DNA of 64,000 nucleotides from the NCBI GenBank assembly GCA_963693305.1, contig OY855904.1, forward strand, positions 36,554,917 to 36,618,916. Reading direction: 5' to 3'. Within the stretch, counting starts at the first letter, position 1. The number at the start of each line of letters is the position of its first letter. The notes beneath the pieces were generated by a model, which saw only the letters and a program-made list of their open reading frames with translations, did not search any database and was not told the DNA's origin. The position numbers and the translations under genes were made by a program. The DNA is from Meandrina meandrites (Eukaryota; Cnidaria; Anthozoa; Scleractinia; Meandrinidae). This document shows, piece by piece, positions 21,490 through 32,524 of this stretch.

Positions 21490-22810
21490 GCGGTCATTCA
21501 ACACAGGAGAGGGGACTGCTCAGAAGCTTTTTAGTCAGAGAAGCGTGTACTCGACATCAGACTGAGGCTGATTGGTGAAGAACATCGAAAGACTGCTGAC
21601 AGCTTCCATAAAGTAGGGGTTACACAACATTCACTGGGCGACTACATTTCCGTTCTTGAGCCCAAGAATCATGCACTTGATATCAGACGGAAACTGTTTG
21701 GTGAAAACCATTCAGAGACTGCAGACAGCTATCTTTCAGTGGGGGTTACACAACATTTAGTTGGAGACTACAACTCTGCTCTCGAGTCCAAAACGGGTGC
21801 TCTTGAAATCAGACGGAAAACTGTTTGGTTAGCATGACTAACAACAACCATGAAGTGAGGGTTACATGTACACAACATTCACTAGGAGACTACAACTCTG
21901 CTCTTGCCTATGAGAAGTGTTCACGTGATAGCATACTGAGACTGTTTGGTAAAAAAACTTCCAACGACCACTTACAGCTACCATTCAGTAGGCGTAACAC
22001 AACATTCACTTGCCGACTACAAACACAGCATGAAAACATAACTTTACTGCGGTGTAAAGCTGAAGGAAAGCTGGCGTAAATTTGGAATTTAATCAGCTTT
22101 ACGCGACCTTTACATTTTTTAAAGCTGACCTTTAAACCAGCTTTACACTCATGTCTAAAGCTGGCTTAAAGAGATTGAAACATTTAAGCCACATTTACAC
22201 CAGGTTTACGCACGGTAGCGTAAATGTCAGGTTTAACCACCTTTAAGAACCTTTAATTGATGGCGTAAAGTTGGATGACCAGCTTTAAGGAGATTTAAGC
22301 CACCTTTAATTTTCCGTAAATCTCCATTTTCGAGGTGTGAAATTGTCCGCTCTTAAGTCCAAGAAGCGAGTGCTTTATATCAGATGGAAACTGTTTGGTG
22401 AAGGATATTGATATACTGTCTCTGATATTCAGAGACAGCTGACTGCTACCATTCAGTAGGGGTGTTACATATCATTCACTGGGCGACTACATCTCTGCTC
22501 TGGATCCGGATCCAAGCTTGTACTTGATATCAGTCTGAAACTGTTTGGTGAAGAACATTCAGAGATGGCTGAGAGCTGTCATTCGGTAAGGGCTACACAA
22601 CATTCACTGGGAAACTACATCTCCACCCTGAAGTCCAAGAAGCGCGCGTATGATATTAGAATGAAAGTGTTTGGTGAAGAACACTTACAGACTGCTGACA
22701 GCTACCATTCAAAAGGGTTACACAACATTCACTGGGAGACTACATCTCTTGTCTCTAGTCAGACAAGCGTGCATTCGACATCAGAATGAAACTGTTTGGT
22801 GACTGAGGAC
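21490..22810 (+). pseudogene. Tetratricopeptide-repeat gene remnant (kinesin-light-chain/nephrocystin-like TPR)
   Basis: About eight degenerate units of roughly 126 bp (42 codons) follow each other. Each carries phrases such as ALDIRRKLFGENH, ETADSY, VTQHSLGDYNSALE. This 42-residue helix-turn-helix repeat is the TPR_12 type that corals carry in large families; it acts as a protein-interaction scaffold. Stops and frameshifts interrupt every second or third unit, and 22030-22350 is an insertion of agctttaaagg-type words. A 20-bp insertion (about 22410-22430) duplicates neighbouring sequence. Neither the start nor the end of the gene is visible, so this is an exon remnant or retrocopy fragment. 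Confidence 0.7.
22030..22350. repeat. agctttaaag-word insertion in the TPR remnant
   Basis: Words such as agctttacac, aagctggcttaaag, cacctttaa and their complements recur in both orientations about fifteen times. The block interrupts the repeat units. I infer a MITE-like inverted-repeat element; exact ends were not resolved. Confidence 0.55.
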
Positions 22811-24050
22811 ACCCAAAAACGGTCACAGCAATCGTTCATTATTGTTTCTTATCAGTATTGTTTCTCATTTTTAGCTCATTACCGGGTGAGTATACTGAAT
22901 CATTACGAAAGTAAGTGTATGAAACTTTATTTAAACAGGGTGGGTCATTCAGGTGGAAGACTAGTATCTATATTTGCGCTGCATCTAAAACTTACATCAC
23001 ATTAAAATTTAAGATTAAAAATAGTACTCCTTATTACAATGCTATTACAAAAAGAGGCTAAAATATACTTTACCAAAAAGCTATTATAACAGGAAATGTT
23101 TCTCTAGGCTGTAAAAAGCTTGTATGTTATCTACGCTTGCAACTTTCGCGCCTCTAAAAAGAAAGGTGTTTTTAGAAGATTTACCATTTCCAGGGATGGG
23201 GAAAGTAGAGACCGGGGAAAATTTTGCTGGGATAATTTTAAGTCTTCTTTTTTTCATATGCGAGAAATAAAAATGACGAACATGCGGGAAAACGAAATGA
23301 TAAAACACTAGGGAAACAAAATGACAAAACAAGCGGGAAGACAAAATTACAAAACAGGCGGGAAAACAAAATGACAGAACAAAATATTATTTATGATTTT
23401 TTACCAAAATAGAACGTCCTCTCTATTTTTGACGCAAATGAACGCAAGAGGAATTGAGCGTTACTCGAAGCACTCGTCCCCCACCTTCTTGCACCGACCG
23501 TTAAATTGCGCTGTTTTCCATTTCTTTTGTGATTTATTGCCCACTTTCTACGATCCAAGAACAATGTCAGAGAATAGAGTACATGTTTCTTGCAACGAAA
23601 ACGCTGAAAATGGAAATACCGGAATGTTTGTAACAAAATAGAATTCCCAAGGTAAACTCGCCGCGGGAATACGTTACCGGGGTGTTTGCCGTCACAGACT
23701 TAATACTTTACCAAGGTCATTAATCTTTCATACTGTTTTCGGCGCAAAATGCGAAAATGGATAATTCGAGGGTGCTTGCTAGCATCATCTCGCTTTTATT
23801 ATTTATACTGTTTTGACAGTCCTCTACTGCTTTGTTATGTCAGTGTTTCAGACACCGAAGAATTAGAAGGCGAAGACTCCGTTTTTAAGCGATGACGTCA
23901 TAGAATGACATCATCGGTTATGCTGTAAAGCGGAAAAGCGATGGAATTTATGGAATTTTTGGTGTTACGGTGTGAGTGCGATTACTCCCTGAATTGAACC
24001 GAAGAGCATTGGGAACTAGGTGCATGGTTTGTGTTCTTGTTCTTGTCGTC
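22811..24050. other. No gene seen; short tandem words
   Basis: At 23262-23375 a unit like gcgggaaaacaaaatgacaaaaca repeats about four times. The ORFs at 23391-23641 overlap on opposite strands and are unrecognised. Confidence 0.45.
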
Positions 24051-24099
24051 GTGCGAGTGGACGGGATCTGTTGTCTGTTGCAATCGACCGATCTTTCTA

Positions 24100-24735
24100 G
24101 AACCGAATAGAATTTGGAACTAACTTCAGGGATAAACGTCAATAGAAAAGAATTCAAGTAAAACTCAACAAGAAATCACGGCGTAGAACTCAAAGCAAAA
24201 TACTCCCGGGCAGTTAGAAAGGACCGATTCTATGTATAAACGAAAGACACAAATTATATTTGATGTGTTTTATTAAATTTAGTAAACAGAAATCTTTACA
24301 TTTTTTAAAAGAAAAGGGCTAAACATTTTCAAGACAGCGTTTGACCTTGTATCGTATGTCGTCAGTATTGGATGTCGCGCTACAAGATAACGCAGCTTTT
24401 GTCAAACAGTCATTCAACACAGAAGTTGCTCAGGAATAAACGTCAGTAGAAAAGAAATCAAGTTTAACTCAACAAGAAAGCACTGCGTAGAACTTAAAGC
24501 AAAATACTCCCGGGCAGTTAGAAAGGACTAATTCTAAGTATAAGTGAAGAGACTAATTATATTTGATGTGTTTTATAAGATTTAGTAAACAGAAATCTTT
24601 AATTTTTTTTTAAAACAAAAGGGCTCAACAATTTCAAGACAGCGTTTGACCTTGTATGATATGTCGTCAGTATCAGATATCTCCCGGCAACATAACGCAA
24701 CTTTTGTCGAACAATCATTCAACACAGAAGTTGTC
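24100..24735. repeat. Two diverged copies of a ~310-bp repeat (Harbinger-associated)
   Basis: Segments 24112-24415 and 24428-24735 share long stretches ('aaatactcccgggcagttagaaagg', 'cagcgtttgaccttgta', 'cattcaacacagaagttg' type words). A third copy is at 25935-26150, leading straight into the MYB-like gene. They are probably internal or untranslated parts of the Harbinger family represented at 3.4 and 27.8 kb. Confidence 0.65.
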
Positions 24736-25930
24736 AGCTATTTTTATTAACTTTCTTGAAATTTTCTGTCAAATTTCCTGAAAATTCTTTAAGACCCCTT
24801 GTGAAACGTCATCGCTTCTGCATGCATTGCGTGCCGTTTATTATAAATCTCCTTGTTGGATGTTTCTAGGCCTAGAGATTAAATCGAAATACATATAAGA
24901 AAATGCACTATAGATCTTCCTTGACTTGTGTTGTATTTAAACGCCAAATCTCCAAAAAAAGTAGCTTATACGTACAAATCAGCAAGCCATCCAGCCATGA
25001 TTCTAAGAAAGACCATGCGTACGCTTTTGCTGCCTTGAACACGCAAAGTTGACCTCCGGAAATCTAAACCATATTTAATTTCACATTTCTCTGTTTATTT
25101 TATTTGCTTATCTTTGAAGTTTGCCTAGCGATCGGTCATTTTATCTTGGGGTACTTGAAAAACCTACCTATTTACCTCGGTAACTTTCATGGTCGATTCT
25201 TTTGTTCTTTTTGATGTATCCATGGAAATACACCGCGATAAATTTACCTTGGGAAATGTTGGTCACACACGATTTGTGAGTTTTCCGAGGTAAAGAGCCC
25301 ATTCACCACGGTAAAAGGACGACGTGTAACCACAACTGTATAAGTTTGACACACTACACTTGACACTAAGCTATTCCGTACTTGAAACCCTACACTGCTA
25401 CACAGATCAAGTAATTTGTTCCAGTCAACTCTTGCACGAAAAACCTTTCGGTAACGATTCTCGCATCGCGACCGCAATCCTCAACTCGAAAAAAATCTCT
25501 GAACTTTTCTAAGCGCAATAATCAGGAAAAGAAGAGCTACAATCGAAGCGATCACGCGTTCAGGATCCATGGCGGATTTCTTGTCACGCGAGGGGAAAAA
25601 GAAACATTTGAGAAACGTCCTGACTGTCACGCGAAAGGAAAAAGAAACATTTAAGGAATGTCTATATTTATTCTCGCGTTTCGTTTACTTTCGCAGCTGA
25701 CTGATTTTATCTCAGTGTGCTGATAATCAGAGGGCTAGTTTCGTGGTCTGTATGTTTTTTTTTTTTCACTCCTAAAATAAAAGTTGACTAAGAATCTAAC
25801 ATTTCGCAATGATTGGAAGTAAAATCATAAAACGCATGGGTCTATTTGGAAAGGAAGGGTTTTTTTTTAATAAAAGTTAATAAAATAGTTAGGTGCCATG
25901 TTCACGGCAAAGCCACTGCCCGGCTACTTT
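24736..25930. other. No gene seen; ttacctcggtaa words
   Basis: Words like ttacctcggtaa, cgaggtaaa and ccacggtaaa occur around 25160-25320 in both orientations. The minus-strand ORF 25244-25477 is unrecognised. Confidence 0.4.
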
Positions 25931-25934
25931 TCAC

Positions 25935-27885
25935 ATGCGAACAGAAATCAAGTTATCGCCGCGTAGAACACAAAGCAAACTACTCCCCGGCAGTTAGAAA
26001 GGACTAATACAAAGTATGAACGAAAGAGATAAATTATATTTGATGAGTTCTATTAGATTCGGTAGACAGAAATTTCTTTTAAGGTGTAAACAACTGAAGG
26101 ACTAACTGAGACCGTTTGACCTTGTATCGTTTGTCGGATGCCGCGCTACTTTACACTATCAAAACAATTTCAGGAAATTAAATGTCAATCAAATGCGTTT
26201 TCGATGAGGTATCAGAACACGCAAGACTTGTACGACACGTACATTTCTTTCTGTAAAAAGAAAATTCACACAATCACAAATCACGCATTTTGTTCCTTTA
26301 GCGATAAGTTATTAAACAAGTCGAGGGTTTGCAAGAGTAGCAAATCCAGATCAGCCAATGAATGGCGGTCAACATTGTCCATTTCCATCGACAAGCGCCA
26401 TATTTTATCGTCCAGCTACTACAGTGTACTACTGGCGAGAAGCACGCCATCGCCTCAGTCTTCAGTTCCACTGATGTCGAAGTACTTGCTACGGCAAGCA
26501 CAAAAACGAAAAAACCTCGCGTTAAGTCTGCTGACTGGACTGAGGAAGAAACGCACGAAGTTCTTGAAGCGTAGGCGCCAAAATTTAGTAAGCTGTGGGG
26601 AGTTTCACAAAGAGAAAAAATCAAACTCTGGAACGATATCTATTCTTTGTATAAAGAAAGGTGTCCAGAAAGCCAGAGAATGCTACAGCAGGTGAAGTAA
26701 CGGCAGCAGAATCTAGAGTACGAGTTCAAGCACTAAAAGCAACGGTCTCGCTCGACTGGAGAAGCTGGAATTCAGAATTTCGTTTCGTTTCGTTTCGCAA
26801 AGTACCGTAAGCCGAATTCAGAAAATTATAGAAGGCTTCCCCTATTTCGACATCTTTGTTGAGGTGCCGGTGGTGGGACATCGATCCATCTAAAACGGCA
26901 ATCAAATGAGTCACTACCTTTACCTCAGAGCCGAGTGTTAACGAGGCTTCGCAAATAATTGAAAGTGTAAATGTTTCTCTCCATGAATCAGAACCGCCTG
27001 AGAAAAGAAAGGCGATAAAGTACGACTCCAGACTGGCAGAGTTCTTTTATTCATAGTTAATATGAAAAGAGTATGGAACAGGACAACGCAAGATTTGAAC
27101 GAAAATGTTCCGTGACGCCCAGAGGAGGCAAATGGAACAAACAAACGCCATACTTGCTGGCTTAAAAGACATTTTTAAAGATTTAGCATCAAAACAATTG
27201 TCTTTACCTAATCGTTTATTTTCTGTTATTGGATCGTTGTTATCCGTGCCATAGGTCGCACTTTTCAAAACAAATGTTGTGCAATACTCACGTAGCAATC
27301 ACAGTCTTCTTTAGGGTCTCGTTTTTCTGTTCAACCCTTTTCAATGCACTGTTGGACAGCTAAGAATTTGCTCGTTCGCTGCAAGTTCATAAAAAAACGC
27401 CATCTCTTCTGCGTGCATTGCGTGTTGTTTATTTACAGATAACGTCAACGCTTTATATCATCGTGCGAGTGCACCGAATCAGCTCGAATTTGTTGCGCTT
27501 GATAGACCGATCAGAAGAACCACACAAGACTGTGAACTAACTACAGCAATAAACGTAAAAGAAAAGAAATAAATTTTAAGAACAGTAAAGCGTGCCTGTA
27601 TTTCACATAATAAGCCCTTTACAATAAATACTCCTAACCTGCAGTTTGATAAACCAGCGGGCTGCGACCTGTTTGTTAAGAAACATTATCTGTTCTTTGA
27701 TATGAAATTCCGGTGGCCTCACAAAGCAAATGTTGACATGGCGGGAAAAATATTGACATGGCGGGAAAATTCCGCGGCCTCACAAAGCAAACACGCATGG
27801 AATGGTCCATGGAATGCACTTTCTCCCCCTCGCATATTCTCGTGTCGTCATGACAACGTCATGATGACACGAGACAAAAAGGAGA
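25935..27885. mobile_element. Harbinger-type element, second copy, transposase deleted
   Basis: The right end (27700-27885) is the reverse complement of the left end at 3402-3575, including the cccgccatgtcaatattt words. Segment 27050-27400 is the reverse complement of 3830-4340, but the transposase blocks present in the first copy are missing here. A MYB-like gene fragment is retained at 26.4-26.7 kb. The left end is uncertain; the ~310-bp internal repeat at 25935 is the furthest recognisable part. Confidence 0.6.
26362..26700 (+). pseudogene. Harbinger MYB/SANT-like DNA-binding protein
   Basis: The frame reads KSADWTEEETHEVLEA, a TAG in place of the usual Trp, then PKFSKLWGVSQREKIKLWND and IYSLYKERCPESQRML, ending TAA at about 26698. 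The DWTEEET start and the regularly spaced aromatic residues are those of the MYB/SANT-like (MADF/Myb_DNA-bind_4-like) protein that Harbinger transposons encode beside their transposase and use to find their ends. The single nonsense codon breaks it. A likely C-terminal part occurs at 27000-27200 in broken frames (AILAGLKDIFKDLAS). Confidence 0.6.
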
Positions 27886-28250
27886 TGCATTATATTATGG
27901 TAGCAAAAGAAGAAGCCAAAGAAACTTGAAATAAATTTTGCTGACGATGAACTTGCTTTTAAAATGATATGTTTAATTTATTATATTTTTCAAGCTAGGC
28001 GCTATGTGCTGTGTCGGCTTTGAAGAGAAGGCAGAGAAAGTTCAAATTCTAACTGATTTGATCAATCGATCACTTTGGGAACTAACCAAATAGAGTACTA
28101 TTTTCCAATAAGAAGTCTGGAGTAAAGGCAAGTCAGTGTCTGTTGTAATATCTATTCAAAACAAATGCGAGCGAACTTACATGTAGCCACTGATGGTGAC
28201 TAAGTGTTGTTCGACAGCTAGTAGTTGTAGGGTGAACCATTTTCCGGCCA
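27886..28250. other. No gene seen
   Basis: Unassigned AT-rich sequence lies between the Harbinger end and the next decayed ORF. Confidence 0.4.
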
Positions 28251-28262
28251 TAACCATCCGTT

Positions 28263-29290
28263 TTGAAACTACTTGAAACCTGCTCACTGCCATGTTTCAA
28301 TGTGAGTTACATGTATGATGCAGCTATCCAACATCTCTGTTTGGGCCTTCTTTTATTCTGCTCAAGTGGCAGATGTTATCCATGGGCTAAGCTGCCTTTG
28401 GATCCCACTGGGCCAACGGGTAAAGTGCAATATGTGCTGCATAGTTGGGCACTCCTTCATCAGATACCATGGCCACAAGGACTCCCACATATAGGGAGTT
28501 CTGTGACAAATATTGCCAGTATGTAATATGGATATGGTGCTGCAATTGTTGTCTTTGATGGTTACGACCACATTTCCATAAAAAATGTGACACACCTGAG
28601 GCAAAATGGAGGGAAAACCACAACCAGTAAATTTTCTGATGATATGAAACTAACTATGAAAAAAAACCCACGTCCTGTCCAACTCAAGCAACAAGGTATC
28701 CTTGATCGATAAGTCACCTGCAGGGAGATGCTGATCTCCTTTATAGTTCCAACAGCTGTGGAAAGTGCAAGAAGGGTGAACACAGTGCTTGTTGGAGTTG
28801 ACACCTATCTCTTTATTTTACCATGCTATTACACGGAAATTGATGCCCATGAATTGCTTTTTCAGCCTGAGACAAAGGCCATTATTTAACAAGATGGCAA
28901 GTCTGGAACATAAAAGTTCTGAAGGGCAAGCTAGGTCAAGACGTGTGCAACATTTTGTTCATCCACATAATCTACCACTTCTCACACCATGAAATTGGCA
29001 AAGGGGCCTCACTGGAGATGTTCCTTGTCGACCATCATTTTCACAATCAGGCTAACGTGTATAACAGCACATCTGCCTCCAAGAAGGATGTTGTGGCAGT
29101 AATTAGTGACCTGCGAGTGACTTGTTGGACAATTTTAATTACTTTCTGAAGATAACTGCTCAGCATATTGTTTGCTTGTTGCTTGAGTTGGTCAGGAAGT
29201 GGCAGCAGGTGGAAAGGCTTTGGTTTGTCTGTACAATGGGAAATGTGGTGAAATCAGCCGCTTGTGGTCAGTACCAGAGGCTCAGGTTCC
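28263..29290 (+). pseudogene. Decayed ORF of a multi-copy invertebrate family (function unknown)
   Basis: Pieces in shifting frames read VVFDGYDHISIKNVTHLRQN, SDDMKLTMKK, TAVESARRVNTVLVGVDTYL, LFQPETKAII, and further on EIGKGASLEMFLVDHHF, ASKKDVVAV and LWFVCTMGN. I recall this phrase order from uncharacterised, highly repeated coral ORFs. The 'VLVG.DT.L' strand is compatible with a PIN/FEN-like nuclease fold, but that is only a suggestion. At least six stops and frameshifts are present. The minus-strand ORFs 28362-28804 are shadows. Confidence 0.5.
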
Positions 29291-29294
29291 ACTG

Positions 29295-29416
29295 GTGTCC
29301 GGTCAGATCGCTCCATATGGTCAGATCGCTCCCAGTCAGATCACTCACTAACCAAAGTCAGATCGCCCCCAACCTAAAATCATATCGCTCCCAACCAAAG
29401 TCAGATCACTCCTTCA
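29295..29416. repeat. Tandem gtcagatcgctcc repeat
   Basis: About six imperfect copies of a ~20-bp unit (gtcagatcgctcc plus a spacer like caaccaaa). Confidence 0.75.
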
Positions 29417-29439
29417 AAAAAGTCGTTCCATATTGAGAT

Positions 29440-30300
29440 TCATGTATCAAGTGCTCGTTCGCTTGAATGTATGCATAAAGTTAATCAAAGTTTCATGTTC
29501 ATTAGCGTTTGTTCGCAAGTATGAATAAAATTAATTGAGTACTGCGGGCGCACTCCGCAGTCACCATATGCAAGGCCAAAACGCTTGATACAAAGCCTGA
29601 GTGAACGCGCCTAGAGCGTCTAGTTTTCAATATATACAAATGTGACAAGTGTAATGTAATGTTAAGTAATGTATTGTAATGTCAAGTAATGTTTTAATTA
29701 TGTAACCATGTTGGTAGCTTGTAAAGTGTTAATGATTTACAATAATTATTATTTTGAATACAAACCAATTTCTATGGCAGTAGAACTTTACCAGTACTTG
29801 TAAAAGATAATTGTTACCTTGAGAACACTGCGTGCTTGAACATATTTACTTTTAATGACTAGATTTACTTTTAGGAACCTTACCAGTTCAATCCATTTCA
29901 TTAATAGATTTATGACAAACAGACACGTGCATGTTTGAGCTAGTACAATTAGCAAACATTATGTTGCATAATGTCTGTTGTGTTGTTGAATGAAGAATCT
30001 ACTAAGAAGGTGCTGTGGGTGTGCTGAGTCTAAGCGACAAACATTGCAGACACTGCAGCCAAAAAAAAGGAAGCCCAATTTTTCAGATTTAAGGTGGTCT
30101 TTCTAATTTGGTGACCCCCATTTCGCAGCTGCAGTGAACGTTTTGTGAAATAAAATCAATGTGAGAACGTCCTTTATTGTAGGTTGCATTGACAGAAGTG
30201 TTTTAATTTGCAGGCTTTTTCCAGTAGTTCAGTAAGTTATGCCAATATACCATTCCACAGGAATAAAAAAATGTTAACTTTGTAGTATTTTTATTTATTG
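29440..30300. other. No gene seen
   Basis: aatgtaatgttaagtaatg-type short repeats occur at 29650-29700. The remainder is AT-rich without recognised content. Confidence 0.4.
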
Positions 30301-30303
30301 TAG

Positions 30304-30388
30304 TGAAGAATGGTGGAATCCGCAACAATGACTTTAACGATGCAGACTACATTTTTAGTAATGATGCTGCTGAAAAAGATACCATCAG
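30304..30388 (+). CDS. Candidate internal exon 1 of an unknown gene
   Basis: The 85-bp exon has a TTTATTTATTGTAG acceptor and a CAG|GTACATG donor. With two bases completing the previous codon it encodes KNGGIRNNDFNDADYIFSN and then DAAEKDTI without a stop. Its 3' phase matches the exon at 30512. I do not recognise the protein. It is polar, without membrane segments. No further exons were found in the window, so it may be an isolated piece of a host gene or of a large element. Confidence 0.45.
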
Positions 30389-30511
30389 GTACATGAACAA
30401 GTGCAGTCGACACATTCCCCTATACTTTTTATGCTGTATTCAAATCAAAGAATGTATTTTTTTTTCACATAACTTTGGAATAATTTGAGTGTTTACCTCA
30501 TTTATTTGTAG

Positions 30512-30657
30512 GATTTTTGACTCACAAACATATCGAAAGGAGGAACTTACAATTTTTCATTCTTCGCTCATTGAGGATACTGTTGCAAATGGCAAAAGTT
30601 GTTTAAGTGGCAAATATGCAGGAGCATATATTTTAATTCATCCTGCATATCAGACAG
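30512..30657 (+). CDS. Candidate internal exon 2 of the same unknown gene
   Basis: The 146-bp exon follows a CATTTATTTGTAG acceptor and ends CAG|GTAATC. Joined in phase to the previous exon it starts with R/I and continues FDSQTYRKEELTIFHSSLIE, then DTVANGKSCLSGKYAGAYIL and IHPAYQTG. It is open throughout, with two good splice sites. The family is unrecognised. The downstream hAT element (30856) may lie in the next intron. Confidence 0.45.
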
Positions 30658-31198
30658 GTAATCACTTTTAATCTATTCTGCTGAACACATTAAAATATGT
30701 TCTGAAAGTTATCTTAATGGTTCCTGTTGTGCCAACATCCACAGTAACCTTTATTGCTAGTGTTGAAGTCAGAAAGGACAGTATTATATAATGTTGTGGT
30801 TTGCTATGTTGGTATGACAACAGGTTACTGTAGGATAGGCGCTCTGCCTTGTGAACAGGGTTTGTACAGACCCTTGAATTCTTGAAAAAGTCTGGAAATT
30901 TGCGAACTAATTTTCCAGGCCTGGAAAAAGTATGGAAAATTAAGATAAAGTCTTGAAAAAATGGTAAGAAGTCTGGAGTTTTTTCCAAGCTGCAACAAGT
31001 GCTTAATTGCTGGGTGAAATCTCTGTATGGTAGCTGACTTTCACCTAAATTAGCTTGGCCAAAATGTTTTATAATTGTGATCAAACCCCAGTCTCCTACT
31101 TAGTTGTCAGTTTGGTCGTCACGCAGCGTTTGTGTTCGCAATGCATCATGGTTTTTATTTGGTTCAGTCCACGTTTAGTTGAGCAACGTAACATGTTA

Positions 31199-31483
31199 CA
31201 GTGCAGGGCCGTAGCTAGACTGTTGAAATAGACGAGGCAAGTTCTGTGATCAGCAAAGGTGCAAGTCACTAGTTCTGGAGGCTTGTTCCCCTGAAATTTT
31301 TTACATCTTGAAGCTGTGAAAGGCTATTTTCAGCATTTTTCATGAGGTCTTTTTCTGAAAAAGCAATGTCATTCAACTGGGGATCATTTTCCCAACTAAA
31401 CGTATTTTATTTCTAATTTTAGGTTAAAATCTAGACGAGGTAAGTGCTTTGTCTTGCCTCTTGTTAGCTACGGCCCTGCAGTG
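31199..31483. mobile_element. 275-bp MITE, CAGGGCCGTAGCTA ends
   Basis: Element 31204-31478 starts CAGGGCCGTAGCTAGAC and ends with its near reverse complement. cagtg flanks both sides (31199-31203 and 31479-31483) as a possible 5-bp target duplication. The words gacgaggcaag and gacgaggtaag sit subterminally. It is nested in the hAT-like element. Confidence 0.65.
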
Positions 31484-31519
31484 TTTTCGATTGAGTTTTT
31501 ATATGCTTTTCTTTTATGT

Positions 31520-31740
31520 TGCGATAATGGGGAAATGTGTTCTAATGGAAAATGGAAGGCTGATGAAAAATTTAAGGCCTGGATTGCAGCCGATCCTTCG
31601 TCAAAGACCAATTGCAAAGCGATGTGTGTAGTTTGCAATAAGACAATCCACATTTTAAGCACGAGAGAAGCTGCCTAATGCAAACCCACATGATTGGCAA
31701 GAAACACAAGAGTCTCATGGAAACAAAACAGTCATCTCCT
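31520..31740 (+). pseudogene. BED-like zinc-finger fragment of a hAT-type protein
   Basis: A frame reads KWKADEKFKAWIAADPSS, AMCVVCNKTIHILSTREAA, stop, then THMIGKKHKSLM. The C-x2-C pair, the middle Ser/Thr-rich turn and the H-x4-5-H ending in GKKH are those of BED-type or related fingers at the N-terminus of hAT transposases, which bind element ends. One stop is present, and no transposase core (RNase H-like, dimerisation helix) follows. Confidence 0.55.
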
Positions 31741-32524
31741 CCTGTCAGCCATTTCTTATAATTATTCTACAACCAGTTTCAAAATTGATGAAACACTCAC
31801 CCAAAAATTGTATTTTTAATAAAGCATTCCCTCGCTCAAATAATAAACAAATACATCTTATTCTGAATGACCCTCCCCATTTCAAAGTCACTGCATAAAG
31901 GTTTGAATATAATCCTGAAATTTGGACAACACCGATCAGTGAAAAATATCCTTTTTTAAACTGGTTGTAGTATGGAAAATGGAAGGTCGGAGTAAGTTGC
32001 TTGTAACTGAAAGTGAAGCTTACACGTTTCTGCAGTTGTAGAACCGTATTATCAGAGAAAAGGCCGTGTCAACTGGAAAAGTTACCCGCATTTCTAAGTC
32101 AAATGCAATGAGGCGAAGCGCTTAAAGCAGAAAGAAGGAGAGTTAAAGTCAACAGAAGAGGAAATATACAAGAAACTTGAAGCACTAAGTAGTTCTTTGT
32201 ATCAGGCAATATTATGTAATTAGTACACTTACGGCAGAGTGTTTTAAAAGTATAGATTTAATGCTAAAAACACTGTTGATTTGGACGACCATTATTATCT
32301 GCTAGTCACGCCATAAGTCAGCATATACTGCTATGTTTTGGTTGCATTACTGAAAGTTTAGAATTGAATAAACAATGGTAGCTGAAGTTTCCTCTTTGTT
32401 TTTAAACATTTTTGCTATGGTCATGAAATTCGACTCATAACCTAGATTCTGGAAAATGAAAAGAATGGTTTGGAAATAGTTTGGAAAAAGTCTTGAAATT
32501 TACACACAATTTGTACGAACCCTG

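Larger units (their letters stand above)
30856..32524. mobile_element. hAT-like element (CAGGGTT ends)
   Basis: The left end CAGGGTTTGTACAGACCCTTG and the right end, whose reverse complement is CAGGGTTCGTACAAATTG, are matching inverted repeats followed on both sides by cttgaaaaagtctgg-type words. 'CAGGGTTCGTAC' is a known style of hAT terminus. It encloses a BED-like zinc-finger fragment, in keeping with hAT coding content. I could not see a clean 8-bp duplication, so the call rests on ends and content. Confidence 0.55.

Noticed and set aside
29295..29416. CRISPR-like array
   Set aside because: Units are adjacent and degenerate, without unique spacers, and the DNA is eukaryotic; it is a short tandem repeat.
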